Positions 1 through 11,036 are shown, counted from the first letter of the stretch. The stretch is 64,000 nucleotides of DNA from Allodiplogaster sudhausi (GCA_945643635.1 CALZFC010000013.1:432501-496500), one strand, 5' to 3'. Notes: generated by a model not told the origin, from the letters alone. A program made the numbers and translations.

Positions 1-834
1 CCCTCCCTTTTTGTCATGCAATAAGACCAAGATGGACACAAAAAGAACAAAGAAAAAGGGAACTTATTTGCCCCCGTTTCCCCCGTTCCCCCCATCAGAT
101 TAGACTCTAAGTTTGTAGCTCCGATAGTCAGCCATGAAAAAGACGAATTTGATTAGTCGGCATTCATATCGCGCTTGAAATCTAAACATTTCTTTACAAC
201 TCTCTTTACTCTTTAACTATTCCTCTCTCTCTCTCTCTCTCTTTTTCTGTCTTGTAGTTTTCTCTCTCCGTCTCTCTGTTTCTCTCTTTCTCACTCCCTC
301 TTTTCCATCATTCTCTCTTTCCCTATCGCTCCGCCTACTTTCGCCCAGTTCCGTCCTCCCCTACTGTCATCCGCCCTTCTAAGCCCTATTTTCTTTTTCT
401 GGCATCTGAAATGATCCTCACCTCTTTGGTTTTTACAGTGGTGTTCACGAACAATAACAGAAGATTATACAAAATTTTGTAAATATGCTAGTTTGTTATA
501 CTGTATACTCTTTTTCATTAACGTGAAAAACCAGCTTTTATTACCCGATGTATAAAAAAATATTGTGACAACCTTGCCAGACGTTTTGCCTTGTATACTA
601 CAGAATAATATTCTATATTTGATGTTTTGTTTTCATATAAATAGAATCTCACAATCAGCAAGTTCCCTTCAACCGGCTCTGGTCCCGCCCCCTTCTCCCC
701 ACTCTGATTTGTCTACTCCTAGTGTTTGCATCACGGTATATTTCGTGAGTTTTCACTTACAATTAGTATTACATTTACCGCTTGTAGTTTTCTTGTTACG
801 TGACGAGACTTTCTCTCTAGCATAATATCTTTCT

Positions 835-1236
835 CCCCACCTCTCTCTCTACCTACTCTCTCTTTCTCTCTCTCTCTCTCTATCTCTCTCTCCTTCTCTC
901 TCGTTTCCCTTTTCTCTCTCTCTCTTCTCTATCTCTCTTCTCTCTCCCTCTGTCTGTCTGTCCCTCTCTCTTTTGCTTTCTCTCTCTCTCTCTCTCTCCT
1001 CATAATGTTGTATCTAATAACGAGTATTGTAATGTGCTTTTGCGATCACGGCCAACATCCTGGCTTATTCTTTCCCTTGCTGTCCCCATTCCCATTCCCA
1101 TCGATAGCTGATGCCGCAAAAGACATTCTTTTCAGCTCTTTCTCTCTCTCTCTCTCTGTCTCTCCTTCTGTCTCTGTCTCTCTCTGTTTCTCTCAATCTC
1201 TCTTTTTCAGATAGAGAGAGAGAGAGCGCGAGAGAG

Positions 1237-1272
<36 letters not shown>

Positions 1273-1275
1273 GAG
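835..1275. repeat. CT then GA microsatellite block
   Basis: Long imperfect (CT)n runs at 838-1000 and 1137-1205 switch to (GA)n at 1212-1270. The unique insert between them (about 1005-1135) is a conserved block shared with 58480-58600 and, more loosely, with 49190-49300. Because CT and GA arrays face each other here, this DNA can fold back on itself. Confidence 0.85.
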
Positions 1276-1384
1276 ATTGATATCAAATGCATCCGGAGAT
1301 GGATGATCGTCAATGAAAGAACACGACTCGTCATTCACTCTTTTGAGCAATGTCCCTGATGTAACATCTGGCTACAACTTCTCG

Positions 1385-2565
1385 AATTTTCTCATTCTCT
1401 TTCTCTCTCTCTCTCTCCCTTTCTCTCTCTCCCTTTCTCTCTCTCTACTTTCTCTCTCTCTCTCTCTCTCTCTCCCTTTCTCACTCAAGCTGACAACATT
1501 TTGGCTTTTGATTTTATCGACTAGGACTGCTCTGTTTTTTTGCGTGAAAAAGTTGCAAAAATCTTGTTCCCTAATTTAAGTCCTCTTCAATTCAAACAAC
1601 AACTACGAAATGACTTGAAGATGTTTCCTTCGGTGACATCACAGCGGGAGGCTATGAATTATCAGAGAAGTGTTAGAATTGGAAGATGCCTAGACCCCAG
1701 GCGACTCGCCGTCACCTTTAACTGCCCCTCTCTCTCTCTCTCCCTCTCTCTCTCTCTCTCTTTCGTTCCCTCGTTCTCTCTCTTTCTCCCTCTCTCTAGT
1801 CAAACACTCTCTATCTCTCTCTTTTTTTCTCGCTCTCTCTCTCCCTCTACATCTCATTCCTTCCCCTCCCCCCTTCACTCTAAATCTCCTCTGATTTGTT
1901 CCTCTCCTCCTGGAATGGCAGTGCAAATAGCACTTCCATCCGGTGCAATCTTCTCTTCTTTTGTCTCTTCTCTCAGCGGAGGGAACGGATGCCATTGTCT
2001 GAACAGCCTCATTCTCCGGGAGCACTTCAGCTTTTTCTGTTGCTGCCTCTCTCACTCTCTCTTTATCTCTCACTCTCCCTCTCTCTCCCTCTCTCTCTCT
2101 CTCTCTCTTTCTCTCTCTTTCGTTTCTCTCTTTCTCCCACTTTTTCTCACTTACTTCAATTTGTCTACCATTCCCATCTCCCAGCTTTCCCGCCTTTCCT
2201 CGCACTATTCACTTTTGCTTCTCAACTTCCCCTCTTCAACTCATAATCTCTTTTCTCTCCCTCGCTCTCCCTCCCTCCCTCCCTCCCTCTCTCTCTCTCT
2301 CTCACTCTGTCCCAATCCACTCTCAGCTGTTATTATCTCTCGATCTCCACTAGACATCCACTTCCATCATGCTCCTCATTTTCTCCTTGTATTACATGGC
2401 ATTCCATTTAGTGTCTTGGAGATATGGAGAGAGGGAGAAAGTCGAGAGAGAAAGGGAGAAAAAGAGAGAGGAAGGAACAAAGAGAAAGTGCGAGAGAGAC
2501 AAAGAGAGGGAGAGAGCGAGCGATAGACACAGAGAGAGGGTAAGAGAAAGAGAGAGAAAGCAACA
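1385..2565. repeat. Compound CT/GA microsatellites with conserved islands
   Basis: CT-rich arrays at about 1400-1490, 1725-1860, 2045-2130 and 2265-2310 and GA-rich DNA at 2415-2565 surround two conserved islands (1670-1725 and 1890-2060). In the second island the frame reading SGGNGCHCLNSLILREHFS differs from the right-arm copy by two synonymous changes and one Ile/Val change, which hints at, but does not prove, past coding constraint. Confidence 0.7.
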
Positions 2566-3027
2566 AAAAGATATGTCAATAGGAAGCGCAGATGTGCCTG
2601 TCATGCTTGTTATAATGCAATCTCACACTCTTCCACCTGCCTCTGTTTTGTTTCGAGTTACAACTTAAAACGAGCATATAAAGCGACGGAGAGACAGACA
2701 GTAAAGTACTGTAGATTTGCTCTTCACTAACGGCCTCTTTGTAAGAGGAGGAAACTCAAAAGTAAAATATTCGTAATTTCCATAGCCATTGTTGTCTCGT
2801 CTATCTAAATCCCACGCTCTCTTACCAGTAATGCTCATACAATATACATATTTTTTCTATAGTCACTCTTCTATTAAAACATTTGTTTTTTTTTCTTACT
2901 GCGAAGGACTATGTTCATAGTCCTCAACTTAGTTAAAATCATTCGAATTCTTTTTTACACGAAATTCCTCCCGCGCCTTACCTTTCTTTCTTCCCAGTCA
3001 CATTATTCCCTTTTTGTTCTTTTTAGT

Positions 3028-3240
3028 GTGGAGCCCGGAAGTCGTTTCGGAAAGAGCGTCCGCGTACCACATTCTAATTAATATCAATGGGACTGGTGCG
3101 CAGCAGCGGCTTGTGAGAAAAGGAGAGAAGGGCTGGCCTGCGAGGAAGGAGGAGGAGCTGAACCCAACGGAGAAGGAGACATCCGTGCCTCCCTTAACTA
3201 CTACTCTCTCTCTCTCTCTCTCTCTCTCTTCCTCTCTTTA
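3028..3240 (+). other. Conserved exon-like open frame just upstream of the F-box start (5' leader or upstream ORF)
   Basis: After an acceptor-like TTTTTAG the frame reads VWSPEVVSER..., runs through KGEKGWPARKEEE and ends in a CT-repeat Ser/Leu tail. The inverted copy (about 56618-56470, minus) has the same frame with synonymous changes and two length differences of 6 and 15 bp, both multiples of three, as expected of coding DNA. There is no in-frame ATG and no conserved donor linking it to the first F-box exon. In the right copy its stop overlaps the F-box ATG (TGATG). It could be an upstream ORF, an exon of an unseen 5' extension, or chance. Confidence 0.35.
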
Positions 3241-3276
3241 GCTCTCCTCCTGAACGTTTCCTCCGTGACAAGCTCG

Positions 3277-3524
3277 ATGACGTCCTCTCAGAAGGTTATC
3301 AACGTTTTTTCCCCTAATAATTTCACGTTCTTTTTGCATCAATGTATTAATATTCTTTCAAGTATTAAATTAAATTAAATGAATAAATATATATAATTTG
3401 TTTTAATTTTTTTAATGTAAAAAAAATCGTCTCATATGCAGGACCTTCGGCTGAATTCTCTGCCGCCTGAAGTGCTCCTTTCAATGTTGCAGCTTTTAAG
3501 AAGAGTAGATATCAGCAGGTGATT

Positions 3525-3562
<38 letters not shown>

Positions 3563-6500
3563 TGATTATTTGGGGGAAAGAGAAGAGAATAGAAATCAAT
3601 ATTTAGAATGCGAGTAAAAAATTTATGTACATGTTCATAGTATATAATAGATTTACTCTAGATGCGAGCTGGTCTGCAAAGATCTCCGCTGCTTCACTGC
3701 TCAACACGACCATCATTTGAGGAAGAGGAAGCTGGAACGGATCAAGATATCAGGGGTTGGAACATTCATTCTCTCTCACCTTTCTATCTCGTCTCCCTCT
3801 CCCTCTCTCTCTCTCTCGTCTTTCTAGCTTGCTCGCTCTCTCTGTCTCTGTCTCTCTCTATCTCGTTCCGCTCTCGCAATCTCTCTTTCCGTCACCCTCT
3901 TTTTCCGTACTCTATACTCTCTCTCTCTCTCTCTGGCGCGAATTCATTTTTTCCTTTTATCTCCTCCTCAATTTTCTGACTCATCACTTACATAAATATC
4001 AAACAATATTGGCATACAAAGTTGTTCTGTGAAACCGGTGGTTTAGATATTGCTCCATAACTTAAAATGGGTTGGTATTAGAATTACTCTCAATATTCGT
4101 AGGATATGGTTTTTTCCATTTCACTATTGATGTTTTCTCTCACTATCTCTCTGTCTCTCATTCTCACTCGCTCTCTTTCTCTCTTTAGCTTCTCTCTCGC
4201 TCTCTTTCTCTCTCTCGCTCTCCTTCTCTCCCTCGCTCTCTATCTCTCTCTTTCACTCGTTACCCCTCTCCCTCTCTCCCTCTCTCTTTCTCGCGCTCTC
4301 GCTTGCTCTCTCTTTCTGTCTGTCAGTGTCTCTCATTCTCTGTCTCTTTCTCTCTCTCTCTATCTCTCTTTCAGGATCCCTATGGCCGTCTGCGTCTCTT
4401 CGTCAGATGCGACGAAGAGAACATTCGTCGCTCGTGGCTCTTCTCCTCCAATCGTCGCCATGTCTCGCCGCCTCCTCTCTGCTCGTGCTCTCTCGCTTCC
4501 CTCTCGTCCCCCTCTTCATCAAGCTCGTCTCTCTTCTCCTTCATGGTTTATTTGTTGAAATATAATTTTTGGCCTGACCACTTTTCACAAAACACTTTTC
4601 CCAAACTCAAAGGAACAACGTGCATTTTCTTTTCTCCCAAACGACAGAACAATGAAGAAAATTTTTTTATTAATAAGAAAATTAAAAGCAAATATGATTG
4701 AAAATAATAGTGCCTAAATTACTCATATTCTATGAGGCTTATATATTTATTTAAATGTTTTCTTTCTCCACCCGTTTTATGAATGCGAAATCTATGCGAC
4801 ATGTCCAGGCGATTCTACAGCGCTCTTTAAGAGAGCCTCTATGCCTCCAGTAGGGCCTGCCCCAGATCCAGATGTTGGATTTCGAGTGTGAAAACATAGT
4901 CGGGCATGGCACTGGGCCCCAGTAACAAGATTAAATGGCAAAAAAAAAAACTTATCACCACATCTTATATGCCATTCGATAGCTTTCGCGAAGACGAGCA
5001 ACTATCCCATACATCACTTTATGATGTGTACATTGTTTGATCTACTTTTTTGGGTTCGAATATTTTGGCCACAAATTTGGCGTTGCTGTCAATTTACACT
5101 TTTTGGCGGATATATTTACTTTGATAGAGCGCAAAAATAGCTATCGGTTGATAGGTCAACCTTTAAGATTGTTTTGGAATTTTTCATAAATGAATTTTTT
5201 TATGTCATTTTGGCCCATTGGTCGTGCACTTCGAATGTCATGGGTCGCAGGTTCAAATCCGCGCGCGTGCAAACCCTTTTGCGGGCTTTTACCACGGGAA
5301 ATCTGCAAAACAAACATCGGTTCTGGCCTTAGTGTGCTTCGTGGAGCAGAATGATCTATAGGATGAGTAAGAAACATTAAGATTGCACTAAAAGTTGGAA
5401 AATGCGGATCTGTCAATTTTGAAGCGACCGCCATAGGAAAATCGATGATGTCATTGGTAGGGACGCCCTATCCAAATGTAATGGATGTATATTGTAGAAA
5501 ATTTTATCGCGTACTGAATAGCACTATCCGAATTCTGTCCACGCTGAAAACATTGAAAATACAGCGATTCGAATAGTTTAGGTCATTTTCTGACAATGGC
5601 TGAAAAATCGAAAAATACATTTTTTTTTCATAAAAAATGATATTTTTATGAAATTTTGATAAGGAGCTTTTATGAAAAGAAACACGTGCTGAATCGAATG
5701 AAGTGGTTTATTTTATGTTACAACAAGAATTTAACTTCCTTTTCAAGCATTCCTGGAATCCTACATATCCGAGGAACGCCTATTTGAGCCCATTTGTTAC
5801 CCCCTTAGGGTAGGACACACTACACGAAAAGAATATATGTTATACAGTTTTTAACGCTATACATTTTGAGGTATAAAACCCATTAATTAATGAGTATAAG
5901 CTATTTGAATTATTCAAATTGAATTATTTCAAATACTTTTTCGATATGAAAATAAAATTTTTGAACTAAATGGATCTAGAGAGTTTTCGTTTAGAATTCA
6001 ATGGGGATGCCAATAAAAAAGTAAATTGAAAAATATCGATGTTAAAGGAGCTGTCCATGGATATCCGGTCCAACTAGAAACATCATTAGGAAAAGTGAGA
6101 ATGCGTTCTGAAGGGGCCCTGAGGAAAAAAACCACATTTTCCCCACGCCGTACTGTAGAATTTAGGGAGTGACGTGATCACCCGTTGTCTATTTTCTCCG
6201 CATGCACACCCTCATTCTATCAGAAAGAAGGTGAAAACTAGGTGCGAAGCGGCAAGCCACGCTTGAGATTCGAGGGAAAAGAAGAGAGGCAGAGAGAAAA
6301 AGGCACACAAAGTCTAGTTTGTTATGATGGATACTGTGCTAGCAAACCGCCAAAACTTTTTGCAATATCATGCGCGAATTCAAACATTAGTTCTGCACAA
6401 GCGGCTTTTAAACTCCATGGATAGTTCCTTTAAAGAAAATTAGGGCTTATTATATTATTTCCTTACTTTTGCATGCCTAGACAAGGAAAAAATTTGTATA

Positions 6501-9500
6501 GCTAAATTGATCTACAATGTTCTTTACAGTGCTTATGGGTACCACTGATTAAATTTTGGATAACTGATTCGGAAACTTTTGCGCCGGGGCAGGCCTCCAT
6601 TGAGGGCTGCTTGATCCTTACAGAGAGGCTTTCTTAACCTGAAAGGCAGGGCATACAATTTCTAGGTGTTCTTATTGAAGATTAAGAGGAAATTATATAA
6701 TCATAGAAATTTCATTTATTCATTTAGTTTAAAACAAATAAACATTTGCAAATTCATTTGTCAAATGGAGTCGAAATTGTCAGCGAAGGCGCGCCTCGCT
6801 AACAACATTGAAATGTCAAAAATATCCATTGATAAATTTCGAGCATTTCTATGTTAATTTTTTTCAGTGATAAAGACTACATAACAAAGCCATTGACAAT
6901 GAGATCACAGCTGGCTGGGTTATGAAAAGATTTTTCCCTTGTAAGACAAATGTTGATACAATAGCAAAGAGAACAATTAAACAATATCCTAATTTGATTA
7001 AAACTACATTATTAGAATAGAAATATTCTTTTGTTTTTCAGTGCCATCCGTGCGTGGCGCTGAAAGCAGGAAGAAACTTCTCCGATTTCACTGAAGCCAC
7101 GCCCCCTTCGAGGCTGCCTTCCTCGCTGTCGAATCGATTTCGGCGATTGCTAAGAAATGGACAGCTAGAGCGACTGACAATTGATGAGGTTTCGTTTTTA
7201 TTACACAATTAGTTGAATTTTCTATTCTTGTTAAAATTATTGAAATATAAATTTTTTAATATTATTTTTCCAAGATTTTGTGTGCATTACTTAATGATTA
7301 AAAGTTAAGAAAATAAATAGGTACAAAGGGAACAAAGTTAGAAGGAATCAAGGCTTGGCCTGCCGGTGGTCACCAGTGACGGCTTCCAATTAGGCGCTTT
7401 CCCTGGGGAGCCAACCCATACTCTAGGGGCAGTACTCTTCGTAGTATGCTACTTAAACTTGCGCCATCCCCGGAGGGAAGCAGGGGTGGTAGCCCCCGGG
7501 CGGGATCGAACTTGGGATCCTTGCGTGCTAGCTCCAGTCACTTGGCGCTGAGAACACAAAAATATATTGTATGCCTGGTCTTCTTTTGCTCGTTTTGTCA
7601 TTATTAGTCAATTCAATTCAATTATTCTTTTATCGCACAATTCGGTAATAATGTGGCAAACATTTGATAATTAAATATATATATTATTTCTTCTTCTTTC
7701 AGCTCCCTCTGACAGACTCGCTCGTTGCTGGCATCGAGGCAGCAATTGCAGGCGTTTCTTGCACGCATCTCGAGCTTTCTTGCTGCGACTTGGCGCCAGT
7801 GAGCGAAGAGAGGTTCTTGCATATTATTTATTTATTTATTTTTTTTTTTTATATTTTTATTCTTTAAATTTTTTTTCTGAATAAAAAATATCTTAACGAA
7901 ACTTCTTCAACAGAAACTTTATATAACTGACATGAGATTAAGAGAAGTATTAGAAGAACTAAAAATTTCGATAGATTAAATTTGTTGCAATTTTTCCGCG
8001 AGAATGGTGGTTTAATCTGCAAGAAAATTGTCAAATAAAAATGCATTATTGACTGTAATGATACATTCCGGATCAGCTGTGAAACCCAAAAAAAATAAAT
8101 TGTTTTCCTGGTCATCCTTTGCACTTTCGTCATTATTAGTCAATTCAATTCAATTATTATTTTATCGTACAATTCGGTAATAATGTTGCAAACATTTGAT
8201 AAGCTGATAAATTAAATTGTATGGATGTTTTTTCAGTTTCCGTTTTCTCTGCTTCTCTCGTGGCGTCTCTCGTCTCTCGCTCTCTCTCCTCCACAATGCG
8301 TCCCCCTCCCTCTTCGGAAGAAGCTTTTTTGAAGACGTCATCAAGGATCACCTTCAACTTCTCGATATTAATAATGTTTGCCAATTTTAACACTTTATAT
8401 TTACTTAAAAAAAAACTAATGCGCAAACTATTTAACAGTACTTTAACATAAAATCAATTCAGACTGTTTGTAATGCTTGAAATGAGTTTTTAAATTGCCG
8501 CCATTTTTCCAGATATCCTTCTCTGGTCCCGACACGCCTTGCCTGACTGATATCGAGTTGCTCCGTCGACTCGGTCGCGCCGTCCCGTCAATGTTCATCG
8601 ATATCCCCGGCATCTTCAGTGTCACCGGAACGATCGAGTTGTTACGGGTCATCATTTCAATTTTCGATGTCTCATAACTCCAACTATTCTGTTTTGCACA
8701 ATGAATTGTTTGTCTTAAAAATTAATTCATCTATTCTATTTAAAGGGCAATAATTCAACCATGACCTATTTGAATTTTCCTGACTATTGTTGACGCGTCT
8801 CTCTAAATCACCCAAAAAAAGCTCTCTTCTCACCATCAAGCATAATGGCGCGTATTCAAACATAAGTTTTTGGCTACATAAAAAAAGTTTTATAGCCTTT
8901 CCAGGCTGCCGATGCGGCCCACGAGAGCGTGGATATTGTCTTGCACGGTTCGAATCCCTTGCCGATCGATGAGTTTCGCTGTCTTCTCGGAGAGCAACGA
9001 CGCCACTTTGCATGCTCCTCCACGGAGAAGGAACAGAGAGGAAATCGGAAGAGGAAGTGCGATGAGAACAGAGGAGCTGTGGAAGAGGTGGCTAATTATT
9101 AATTAATTTTTTTTTGAAAAAGCACTTTCTATTTATCTATGTTAGAGGTGCTATTCTAATTTAATTAACTAACTAATTAATTAACTAATTAATTTCTATT
9201 CACCTATTTTATCATGCCATTTTAATTAGTCTACTTTATTAATTCCAACACTTCAAAAAAAAGAAACGGATTTCAATGTCGTCCTTATGTAATGCCTCGT
9301 GGTTTCCATTAGCGCACGTTTGCGTGAAAAGAAATATCCAAATGGATATGTAGGAAGGTTATGTTAGGGCTAGTGAACAATATTTGTGTCTTTATGTTAA
9401 TTTGTTTTTGGCGTACTAATTTGTGCGCCTTAATTAGTAATTAATAATTAACATCTCGCCAGACAGTGCAAATGACGCGGATTGTCGACGGCGTCCATCG

Positions 9501-9657
9501 GGAGATCGCGACGACTGGCGCCCGATTCCAATTCGTGAAGCGCTTCGATCTAGGAGGTGGAGAAAGAGAAGCCAAGAGGCAGCTTCGACAGGCCTCTGAG
9601 GGATTTCAAGATAAGGCTGATAAATTTGGAAATGCTAACAATAGAGTTTCTTCTTAG
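3277..9657 (+). CDS. F-box protein with LRR-like C-terminus, complete ten-exon gene
   Basis: Predicted SCF ubiquitin-ligase substrate adaptor. Exons: 3277-3294, 3442-3518, 3662-3755, 4375-4545, 7042-7188, 7703-7812, 8237-8375, 8513-8647, 8905-9087, 9463-9657. All introns are GT-AG, phases agree, and the product is 422 residues. Residues 12-45 are the F-box (LPPEVLLSML, then CELVCKDLRCF). A basic HLRKRKLERIKI follows at 53-64. Exon 4 is Ser-rich (64-120). Exons 5-9 carry LRR-like strands (LERLTIDE, THLELSCCDL, SRLSLSLLHN, LQLLDINN, PSMFIDIPGIF, ESVDIVLHG), and NRKRK lies at 344-348. The ATG (MTSSQK) was chosen because it is conserved in the inverted copy and splices in frame into the F-box. 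Intron 4 contains a 1.8-kb transposon, and intron 5 a SINE plus a duplicated piece of intron 6. No disabling change seen. The family name beyond F-box is not known to me. Confidence 0.82.
3525..4374. repeat. Microsatellites in introns 2 and 3 of the + strand F-box gene
   Basis: Intron 2 contains (GA)n at 3530-3560. Intron 3 is nearly all CT-rich (3775-3930 and 4130-4370), and its last units run directly into the TTTCAG acceptor of exon 4, so the microsatellite serves as the polypyrimidine tract. Confidence 0.85.
4827..6637. mobile_element. TTAA-flanked DNA transposon with terminal inverted repeats, non-autonomous
   Basis: The element (4831-6633) is bounded by TTAA at 4827-4830 and 6634-6637. 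Its ends are inverted repeats: GAGAGCCTCTATG at the left, and GAAAGCCTCTCTG when the right end is read on minus. A second inverted stretch ending in GGCCTGCCCC occurs just inside both ends. Paralogous intron-4 copies (for example 20096-20140, 31545-31600, 47038-47090) have the uninterrupted site ATTAACCTGAAAGG, which fixes the insertion point. A TTAA target site is typical of piggyBac-type elements. No transposase frame is visible; the longest internal frame (5156-5434, minus) overlaps a tRNA-like sequence. Confidence 0.75.
5204..5275 (+). repeat. tRNA-like (Pol III A/B box) sequence inside the TTAA element
   Basis: An A-box-like TGGCCCATTGG (5211-5221) and a B-box GGTTCAAATCC (5250-5260) are correctly ordered and about 29 bp apart. 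The acceptor stem does not close convincingly, so this is better read as a tRNA-derived SINE head or captured tRNA fragment than as a working tRNA gene. Confidence 0.5.
7345..7555 (-). mobile_element. tRNA-derived SINE-like insertion in intron 5
   Basis: A GC-richer ~210-bp block unlike the surrounding AT-rich intron and absent from paralogous introns. Read on minus it has an A-box-like segment (7550-7531) and a B-box core GTTCGATCCC (7512-7501) about 30 bp apart, then a non-tRNA body ending near 7345. The flanking intron resumes with ACACAAAAA, as in the uninterrupted copies near 28890 and 36940. Exact ends and target duplication are not resolved. Confidence 0.6.
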
Positions 9658-10190
9658 CGTTGTTCTGATGTTGAAGAATACGAGTGCCTTTTTGTCGAAA
9701 TTGTATTTTTATTCATGTATTTTGAGCCAGAGGTAACATTTAAAAAATCACATTAAAGCTGTTACAGTCTTCTGAGTGATGATTTCTTTGATCAGATTTT
9801 TTTTGAAACTCTGTTCAGGAACTGTAAGTATACGAGTCTTTTAATTTCTTAGACGATATTTTTTCACATGAATACCGATTGTGATATATCCTTTACGTGT
9901 TATGACGTGTAAAAATATATACTTTCTTATCTCTGCGCCGTTCCTCGCAGTAAATAACAGATGATCAGTCAAGTTGTTCTGTCTGTGGAAGGAGGAACCC
10001 TTGTACATAAATCCACGAGAGAATGATGACCGAGAAAATGACCGGTTATGCATCAGATTTCGACTATCTCTAGGAGTGGCAGCCGAGGGTGAAAGAGTGG
10101 ACTCAGCTTCTCACAGACACGAACTAACCGATCTTGCGCAGCCTTTCGTGCCTCTGAACACCTGTTACAATCTTGGCTGCAAGAGATAAG
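9658..10190 (+). other. Conserved 3' flank of the F-box unit (diverged copy)
   Basis: Downstream of the stop at 9657 is a degraded copy of the block that follows exon 10 in most units (compare 52750-52140, 33270-32880 and 22760-22280 on minus). It includes the GATGACCGAGAA / GACCGGTTATG segment at about 10025-10050, with the second half of the hairpin lost, and at 10135-10190 the block ending in ACCTGTTACAATCTTGGCTG that recurs at 51555 and 62315. Reading frames are not conserved between copies, so coding is unlikely. Confidence 0.5.
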
Positions 10191-10960
10191 GCGAGAGAGA
10201 GAGAGAGAAGAGGAGAATTAGAGAGAATGAGAGAGAGAGAGGGAGAGAGGGAGAGAGAGAGAGAGAGAGAGATTGAGAGAATGGGAAAGCTAGAGAGAGC
10301 TGAAAAGAGAAAAAGAGTAATGTGAGGAACATCGTTGCCCGATGGAAAATCAGCCAGCTGATTGAAGCACAATATTTCAAGCCCTTCGAGCAATGGAAAC
10401 CACCGGTTACCGTGGAGAGAGAATGGGAAGGACAATCAATGCTCGAACATTTGTCTTAATGGCAATGAGAGAGAGAGAGATGGCGAGAGAGGGAAGAAAA
10501 TACGTCGATAGAGAGAGGGCGAGACAGAACGAGAAATAGAAAGAAAGATAATGAGAAAAAGAGAAAAAGAGGAAGAGAGAGAGAGAGAGAGAAAAAAAGA
10601 TGCGATCAGCAGATGTTTACTCGTAGTAAATGCAGAGATGATAACAAGGATGTGCATGGTAAAAAGGTGGAAAACAAAGGGGAGCTGCCGTGCACAGTGT
10701 AGGAGCTAGGTAGCATTTAAAAAAATTATAAAAATTAAATTTAATTAAAATTAAAATAAAATAAAAATGTATCAAAAATAATTGTAGAGAGAATGAGAGC
10801 TGTCTTAAAGGAGCACGACACTCAATCTTGCAATTAGACTATATGACTTTGATTTTCCCCCCTGGCCATTGCATCTTTCTCTCTCTCTCTCTCTCTCTCT
10901 CTACAACAAATGCTCTCTCGCCTTGTTGTGTCAGGCAAAAAGGCGCGAATTCAAAAATGA
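10191..10960. repeat. GA arrays with one conserved island, no gene
   Basis: GA arrays occur at 10193-10275 and 10463-10595, and a short CT run at 10873-10902. The island at 10375-10445 (AATGGAAACCACCGGTTACC and following) recurs at 18040-18130, 30180-30270, 37620-37680 and 43575-43660. The rest is AT-rich without recognisable features. Confidence 0.6.
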
Positions 10961-11036
10961 AATTTTTTTTGTCTGCTATAATTATATATTATACAATATA
11001 GCTAGAGAAACCGAACGGGGATTTAAAAGTGGCGAG

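Larger units (their letters stand above)
1..3270. repeat. Left arm of large inverted duplication, upstream of the + strand F-box gene
   Basis: This stretch is the reverse complement, block by block, of 56326-59600. Paired blocks recognisable by eye include 95-130 with 59470-59505, 365-545 with 59050-59240, 1030-1140 with 58480-58590, 1670-1725 with 57890-57945, 1890-2060 with 57545-57720, 2330-2420 with 57140-57245 and 2570-2660 with 56920-57005. Between the blocks lie long CT/GA arrays that differ in length between arms. A 328-codon open frame at 1540-2526 is mostly Ser/Leu and Arg/Glu repeat translation; I do not call it a gene. Confidence 0.75.

Noticed and set aside
1540..2526. 328-codon open reading frame
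   Set aside because: Most of it is (CT)n or (GA)n translation (Ser/Leu, then Arg/Glu). The right-arm copy does not keep one continuous frame, and CT/GA repeats are stop-free in all phases.
5156..5434. 92-codon minus ORF inside the TTAA element
   Set aside because: It runs through the complement of a tRNA-like sequence (peptide GFEPATHD is the usual translation of a B box region) and shows no transposase features.
6666..6857. Small ORF in intron 4 (LSAKARLANNIEMSK...)
   Set aside because: The same intron block recurs in many copies with frame-breaking length differences; it is intron sequence, not an exon.
7490..7551. Functional tRNA gene on minus
   Set aside because: A and B boxes are present, but I could not close an acceptor stem and the block continues as a longer element, so SINE is the better reading.
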